From an uncultured Candidatus Melainabacteria bacterium (GTDB lineage: Bacteria; Cyanobacteriota; Vampirovibrionia; Gastranaerophilales; Gastranaerophilaceae), in NCBI GenBank assembly GCA_947090755.1, contig CAMUPF010000018.1:1-33881 (forward strand): DNA of 33,881 nt, read 5' to 3'. The position numbers and the translations under genes are program-made. Positions within the stretch are counted from its first letter, which is position 1. Each line of letters opens with the position of its first letter. The notes beneath the pieces are model-generated. The model saw nothing but the letters and a program-made list of their open reading frames with translations. It made no database searches and was not told the DNA's origin. Below, piece after piece: positions 30,778-33,881 of the stretch.

Positions 30778-31116
30778 TTATAAATCTTCTTCAACATCGC
30801 GAGGTTGAACAATAGTTGAACGCAATTTTTCTACATAAACCTGATTGCGCTCCTGATTTTCGACCTGAATGTCGCGTTTTTTCTCTAACTTAACCTTTTT
30901 TTCTTCAAGTTTTGCACGTTTTTTATCAACTTTAGCCTGCGCTTTTTGTTGTTTTTCAAGGGCTTTAGCCTCTTTTGCGTCAAATTCAACGAAATCAGTC
31001 ACAAACTCCTCATCAATCGGAAACGGGGTTCCAACAACAGGCGGCACGGAAGCCTTTTTCGCAAACGCCATATCAAATGATAACAAAAGCGCTAAACATA
31101 GAACAAAAATTCTCAT
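30778..31116 (-). CDS. Exported charged coiled-coil protein
   Basis: A 112-residue protein with a signal peptide (RIFVLCLALLLSFDMAFA, cleavage after AFA). A Pro-rich stretch follows (VPPVVGTPFPIDEEF), then a highly charged helix of Lys/Glu/Ala repeats (KALEKQQKAQAKVDKKRAKL), predicted as a coiled coil in the periplasm. No enzyme motif is seen. GGGGTGAT precedes the ATG. It lies 10 bp after rph and 19 bp before ilvB, in one apparent transcription unit. Function unknown; an envelope structural role is a guess. Confidence 0.7.
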   Translation of the reverse strand: MRIFVLCLALLLSFDMAFAKKASVPPVVGTPFPIDEEFVTDFVEFDAKEAKALEKQQKAQAKVDKKRAKLEEKKVKLEKKRDIQVENQERNQVYVEKLRSTIVQPRDVEEDL

Positions 31117-31126
31117 ACATCACCCC

Positions 31127-31816
31127 TTAGTATTTTTCAATAATTTCCATAATGCCTTTTTTCGCTACCGCAAAGATTTCGCCCATTTGCGCTTCTTCAT
31201 ACGGTGCGCCTTCGGCAGTTGTTTGAAACTCAATAATTTTGCCGCTTTTGGTTAAAACGATGTTTGCGTCAACCTGCGCACGGCAATCTTCTTCGTACTC
31301 TAAATCCAAACGGACTTCGCCGTCAACGATTCCGGCAGAAATCGCACCGATTGGCTCAATAATTGGGTTTTCAGCCAGTTGACCGGAAGCAAGAAGTTTT
31401 TCAACCGCAATTTTTAATGCAAGAAATCCGCCGCAAATACTTGCCGTACGGGTTCCGCCGTCAGCCTGAATAACATCCGCGTCAATCGTTATTGTAAGTT
31501 CAGGCATTTTTTCTAAATCCACACAGGCTCTAAGGCTTCTGCCTATAAGGCGCTGAATCTCCTGCGTTCTGCCTGAAATCTTCGTACGCTCACGCTGACA
31601 GCGCGTACTTGTTGAAGACGGAAGCAAAGAATATTCAGCCGTAACCCAGCCGCGGTTATCCTCTTTTGCCATCCATTTAGGTTTTCCAACCTCAACAGAC
31701 GCCGTTGTGATAACCTTTGTCTCACCAAACTCCGCTAACACTGAGCCAGGTGCGTGTTTGGTAAAATCCTTTGTAAATCTTATCTCTCTTAATTCGTCAT
31801 TTTTTCTGTTTCTCAT
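31127..31816 (-). CDS. rph: Ribonuclease PH
   Basis: A phosphorolytic 3'-5' exoribonuclease that trims tRNA 3' ends. RNRKNDELREIRFTKDFTKH, then GSVLAEFGETKVITTASVEV, RGWVTAEYSLLPSSTSTRCQRE (split here by no gap), TQEIQRLIGRSLRACVDLEK and TITIDADVIQADGGTRTASI are the family signatures. The 229-residue length is usual. ATG 31816 is chosen because TAGGAGATAG stands just before it; the longer frame overlaps the zinc-ribbon gene. It begins 1 bp after the stop of that gene, indicating an operon. Confidence 0.95.
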   Translation of the reverse strand: MRNRKNDELREIRFTKDFTKHAPGSVLAEFGETKVITTASVEVGKPKWMAKEDNRGWVTAEYSLLPSSTSTRCQRERTKISGRTQEIQRLIGRSLRACVDLEKMPELTITIDADVIQADGGTRTASICGGFLALKIAVEKLLASGQLAENPIIEPIGAISAGIVDGEVRLDLEYEEDCRAQVDANIVLTKSGKIIEFQTTAEGAPYEEAQMGEIFAVAKKGIMEIIEKY

Positions 31817-31817
31817 A

Positions 31818-32048
31818 CTATCTCCTAACTGAGCCATCGTAATCCCATTTGTAAATCGAACCGCAATATTTACACACAGCATGCCCGTTCATAAACGCCA
31901 GATCCGGTGTAAATTTATATCCGTCAACAGTTATTTCAATCTCGCCTTTTTCGTTGTAATCCATCTTAAAAGTTCGGCTTCCGCGATAATCAGGCGCAAA
32001 CATAAGTTCAAATCTATCAACCGTTTTGCAGTTCTTACATTTAAACAT
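31818..32048 (-). CDS. Small zinc-ribbon protein
   Basis: A 76-residue protein with two Cys pairs, FKCKNCKTV (residues 2-10) and VCKYCGSIYKW (about 58-68), enough to form one zinc ribbon. Between them is a beta-rich stretch (YNEKGEIEITVDGYKFTPDL). A role in RNA or protein binding is likely but unproven. Its ATG overlaps the stop of the preceding membrane protein gene (TAATG), and rph follows 1 bp after its stop, so all three are coupled. Confidence 0.75.
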   Translation of the reverse strand: MFKCKNCKTVDRFELMFAPDYRGSRTFKMDYNEKGEIEITVDGYKFTPDLAFMNGHAVCKYCGSIYKWDYDGSVRR

Positions 32049-33016
32049 TAAACTTCCTCATCATCCTTTAAATTTGCCCTGCGCAAAATCTCAGGGTCAA
32101 GCTGTTTTTTACCCTTTGAAGATTTCTTTTTTGCACCGGTATTTTTCTTGCCGGCAAGTTTTTTGTACCAGAGCGTCCAACAAATACTTCTCAACGGAAG
32201 CGTAAACCCGAAAACAACAAAGCCTACTAAACCTCCAAATAATGCACGGGAAATGAATTCAGGCGTAATTTGTAACATCAAAGGCAATCTTGCATTCAAA
32301 ACATTGACTGGCTCTGTGGCAACAATAAGCCAGGAAAGATTCGCCGCAAAACTCTTTATATCAACGATTTTGGATAGCCCAAAAGTACACAACTCTGTCA
32401 GCCCCCACGCAACTATTAACAGAATTACCGCGAGTGAAAGTGTTTTCAAAAAATTTCCCTTAACAAGGTTAAAACTTTTTGTAAAACAATTTACAACACC
32501 AGCCTCAGTTTCGAACGTAAACACCTGAAACACAAGGATAAAATAAATGAATAAAATTCCACCCAAAATAAATAAAAACGGATTGAAAGCGGCAAGGCTT
32601 AGAATAGAAATCATAAGCCACAGCAAAATATATGACCAGATGTATCTTTTCACCAGACCGTTATGCGCCGGAAAATCGTAAACCTTACCCGAAGTCAGCG
32701 CGCTGTGCGTCATAGAATTTAACGCCGCGTACGCAACAAGATATTTCCAAAACGCCGAAATCATCAACACCAGCCCCGGTAAAATTACCAGAAGCACAAG
32801 CGCCAATTGTTTTGACGGCTCTGCAAAAAATTCATACTTACCGGCCAATTCAGGCAGCACATCCTTCAAATACAAAGCGGGCGCACCGATTAAAATCAGC
32901 CCCAAAATTTGTCCGAGCACCGGAAACGCCATATATGCAACAAATTTATGAATATTCATCACATACATCTGTAAGCTTTTAAACAAAATGTTAACAAAAT
33001 TATTACTATTTTTCAT
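32048..33016 (-). CDS. Multi-pass membrane protein of unknown function
   Basis: A 322-residue protein with about six hydrophobic segments, among them AYMAFPVLGQILGLILIGAP, LALVLLVILPGLVLMISAFW, ILLWLMISILSLAAFNPFLF and TLSLAVILLIVAWGLTELCT. It ends in a Lys-rich cytoplasmic tail (KKSSKGKKQLDPEILRR). No catalytic motif is recognised; the topology resembles the broad glycerophosphoryl-type or YciC-like membrane families. It is the first gene of the minus-strand run with the zinc ribbon and rph. The upstream gap shares a promoter region with the divergent PHP gene. Confidence 0.75.
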   Translation of the reverse strand: MKNSNNFVNILFKSLQMYVMNIHKFVAYMAFPVLGQILGLILIGAPALYLKDVLPELAGKYEFFAEPSKQLALVLLVILPGLVLMISAFWKYLVAYAALNSMTHSALTSGKVYDFPAHNGLVKRYIWSYILLWLMISILSLAAFNPFLFILGGILFIYFILVFQVFTFETEAGVVNCFTKSFNLVKGNFLKTLSLAVILLIVAWGLTELCTFGLSKIVDIKSFAANLSWLIVATEPVNVLNARLPLMLQITPEFISRALFGGLVGFVVFGFTLPLRSICWTLWYKKLAGKKNTGAKKKSSKGKKQLDPEILRRANLKDDEEV

Positions 33017-33080
33017 AACCGCCCTTATTTTGTTTTGTTTATACTATAATATATTTTATAACAAATCAGGAAAAAAGAAA

Positions 33081-33749
33081 ATGGCTGACATCAGGGAATT
33101 AATTTCCTCGTTTACAGAAGAAGATTACGAAAAGAGTTTAGTAAATTTACATATCCACACAAACCACTCCGACGGCGTCGGCGACTTTGAAGACATCGTA
33201 AATCAGGCGCAGGAAAAAGGTTATAAGTACATAGCAATTTCTGATCACAACACCATGAACGGTTATATAGAAACCGGAATCCAACGCGATTTTCTTATTC
33301 CGGCCTGCGAATTTGACGTCTGGTGCGGTTATGTTTTCTGCCACCTTCTTGCGTACGGAATAGATTACAACCACCCTGCAATCAAACCGTTTTTTGCAAA
33401 ACATAAATACGAAACCGTTCGTAACGTAATCCGTTTACTTCCAACACGCAACCTGAAAAAATTAATCGACGCAATCCACGAAGCGGGCGGAATCGCAGTA
33501 GTCGCGCACCCTGCGTGTTACTGGGCGTTAAGCCTTGACAGCCTTTTTGCAAAAATGAAAAAACTCGGACTTGACGGGGCGGAATGCTATTACCCTTATG
33601 GCCGCCTGAGAGGAATTATTAAATTCCACAAACGTGAACACGTAATCAAATACGCAGACAAACACGGCCTAATCAAAACCGGCGGCACCGACCTGCATAA
33701 AGAAATTTTAGAACCTATTAAATTAAAAAAGAAATTGGTCAGGCATTAA
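33081..33749 (+). CDS. PHP-domain metal-dependent phosphoesterase
   Basis: A 222-residue PHP phosphoesterase resembling TrpH/YciV (RNase AM-like nucleases and 3',5'-bisphosphate phosphatases). The metal-binding motifs are NLHIHTNHSDGVGDF (residues 17-31), ISDHNTMNGY (about 52), ACEFDVWCGYVFCHLLAYGI (about 75), VVAHPACYW (about 139) and GGTDLHKE (about 205). ATG 33081 is chosen because AGGAAAAAAG precedes it, and a TATAAT at 33045-33050 lies just upstream. The longer frame would add a membrane segment and overlap the divergent gene. Confidence 0.9.
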   Translation: MADIRELISSFTEEDYEKSLVNLHIHTNHSDGVGDFEDIVNQAQEKGYKYIAISDHNTMNGYIETGIQRDFLIPACEFDVWCGYVFCHLLAYGIDYNHPAIKPFFAKHKYETVRNVIRLLPTRNLKKLIDAIHEAGGIAVVAHPACYWALSLDSLFAKMKKLGLDGAECYYPYGRLRGIIKFHKREHVIKYADKHGLIKTGGTDLHKEILEPIKLKKKLVRH

Positions 33750-33754
33750 TCAAA

Positions 33755-33783
33755 TTGACAAGGGTTAAAAAATAGTTTAAAAT
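33755..33783 (+). promoter_or_regulatory. Strong sigma-70-type promoter before the last gene
   Basis: TTGACA (33755-33760), exactly 17 bp, TAAAAT (33778-33783). Transcription would begin about 33790, and GGAGGT follows 5 nt before the ATG. It begins 6 bp after the PHP stop codon. Confidence 0.85.
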
Positions 33784-33816
33784 TAATATGTAATTATATA
33801 AATTCTGGAGGTACTA

Positions 33817-33881
33817 ATGAAAAAACAAATCCTGAAAAGCCGTGATTTATGGCCGTTTCCAGTGAGGGGGGGGGGGCAAGA
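33817..33881 (+). CDS. N terminus of an unidentified gene with an in-frame 11-G tract
   Basis: Only about 21 codons are visible: MKKQILKSRDLWPFPV, then R-G-G-G-Q encoded across the G tract. A strong promoter and GGAGGT before the ATG show that it is a real start. As printed, the frame passes through the 11 G into CAA GA. The gene continues outside the window, so neither product nor ON/OFF state can be read. A surface or pilin-like protein is one possibility, but nothing visible proves it. Confidence 0.6.
   Translation, partial: MKKQILKSRDLWPFPVRGGGQ
33866..33876. repeat. 11-bp poly-G tract near the start of the last gene
   Basis: Eleven uninterrupted G beginning 49 bp after the ATG. It has the same length as the tract at 2020-2030 and is also early in a coding frame. 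A candidate slipped-strand site. Confidence 0.85.

Noticed and set aside
32988-33080. N-terminal membrane extension of the PHP protein
   Set aside because: The extended frame overlaps the divergent gene and its promoter region; AGGAAAAAAG and TATAAT fit the start at 33081.
1-33881. CRISPR array, rRNA operon, transposase or phage genes
   Set aside because: I looked for regularly spaced repeats, rRNA-like stretches and integrase or transposase motifs and found none.

Overview
The window reads as chromosomal DNA of a low-GC, diderm, probably anaerobic bacterium. The diderm guess rests on an MCE/MlaD-type lipid transport protein and UDP-galactopyranose mutase. The anaerobic guess rests on a ferredoxin-linked four-subunit 2-oxoacid oxidoreductase. 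The overall gene style (short exported coiled-coil proteins, N-terminal N-F-x-A-[NQ]-G motifs, many leaderless-looking promoters) resembles uncultured gut relatives of Cyanobacteria (Gastranaerophilales/Melainabacteria). That placement is an inference from style and not proven by any marker here.

Layout. 1-1006: 3' part of a UvrD-like helicase. 992-2144: a protein of about seven tandem helix-turn-helix units, broken near its N terminus by an 11-G tract. 2272-6167: UDP-galactopyranose mutase, a GT2 glycosyltransferase and a ClC transporter. 6246-6321: tRNA-Ala(UGC). 6504-9247: a LuxR-type mini-regulator, SurE and RadA. 9286-13256, mostly minus strand: HPF, a Cys-rich small protein, a YibE/F membrane protein and a PanE-type reductase, then a plus-strand HD-domain protein. 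13479-14582: an XRE regulator, a tiny hydrophobic-peptide cassette and thymidylate kinase. 14631-17581: an MCE protein, a thioredoxin-fold protein, a patatin and a small HEAT-like protein. 17758-18281: rpsU and an unknown small gene. 18344-23867, minus: a 1112-residue coiled-coil protein, a GlcD-type flavoprotein and an HExxH metallopeptidase. 24022-26623: the four-subunit 2-oxoacid:ferredoxin oxidoreductase. 26841-27268: a small coiled-coil gene and a second hydrophobic-peptide cassette. 27308-33016, minus: membrane protein, zinc ribbon, rph, exported coiled coil, ilvB and a sensor kinase. 33081-33881: a PHP phosphoesterase and the start of a gene holding a second 11-G tract.

Most genes are housekeeping. 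The unusual layer is regulatory. First, two coding regions each carry an 11-base G tract near the 5' end, the classic layout for slipped-strand phase variation. Second, two unlinked cassettes share one design: a 5' GGG-N5-CCC hairpin, an anti-Shine-Dalgarno stretch, an almost perfect Shine-Dalgarno, a 25-27 residue membrane peptide and a 3' hairpin. They look like type I toxin or regulated small-peptide mRNAs of a family I do not recognise. Third, at least six genes have a TATAAT box only 6-7 nt before ATG with no Shine-Dalgarno, implying leaderless mRNAs, while other genes have strong Shine-Dalgarno sites.
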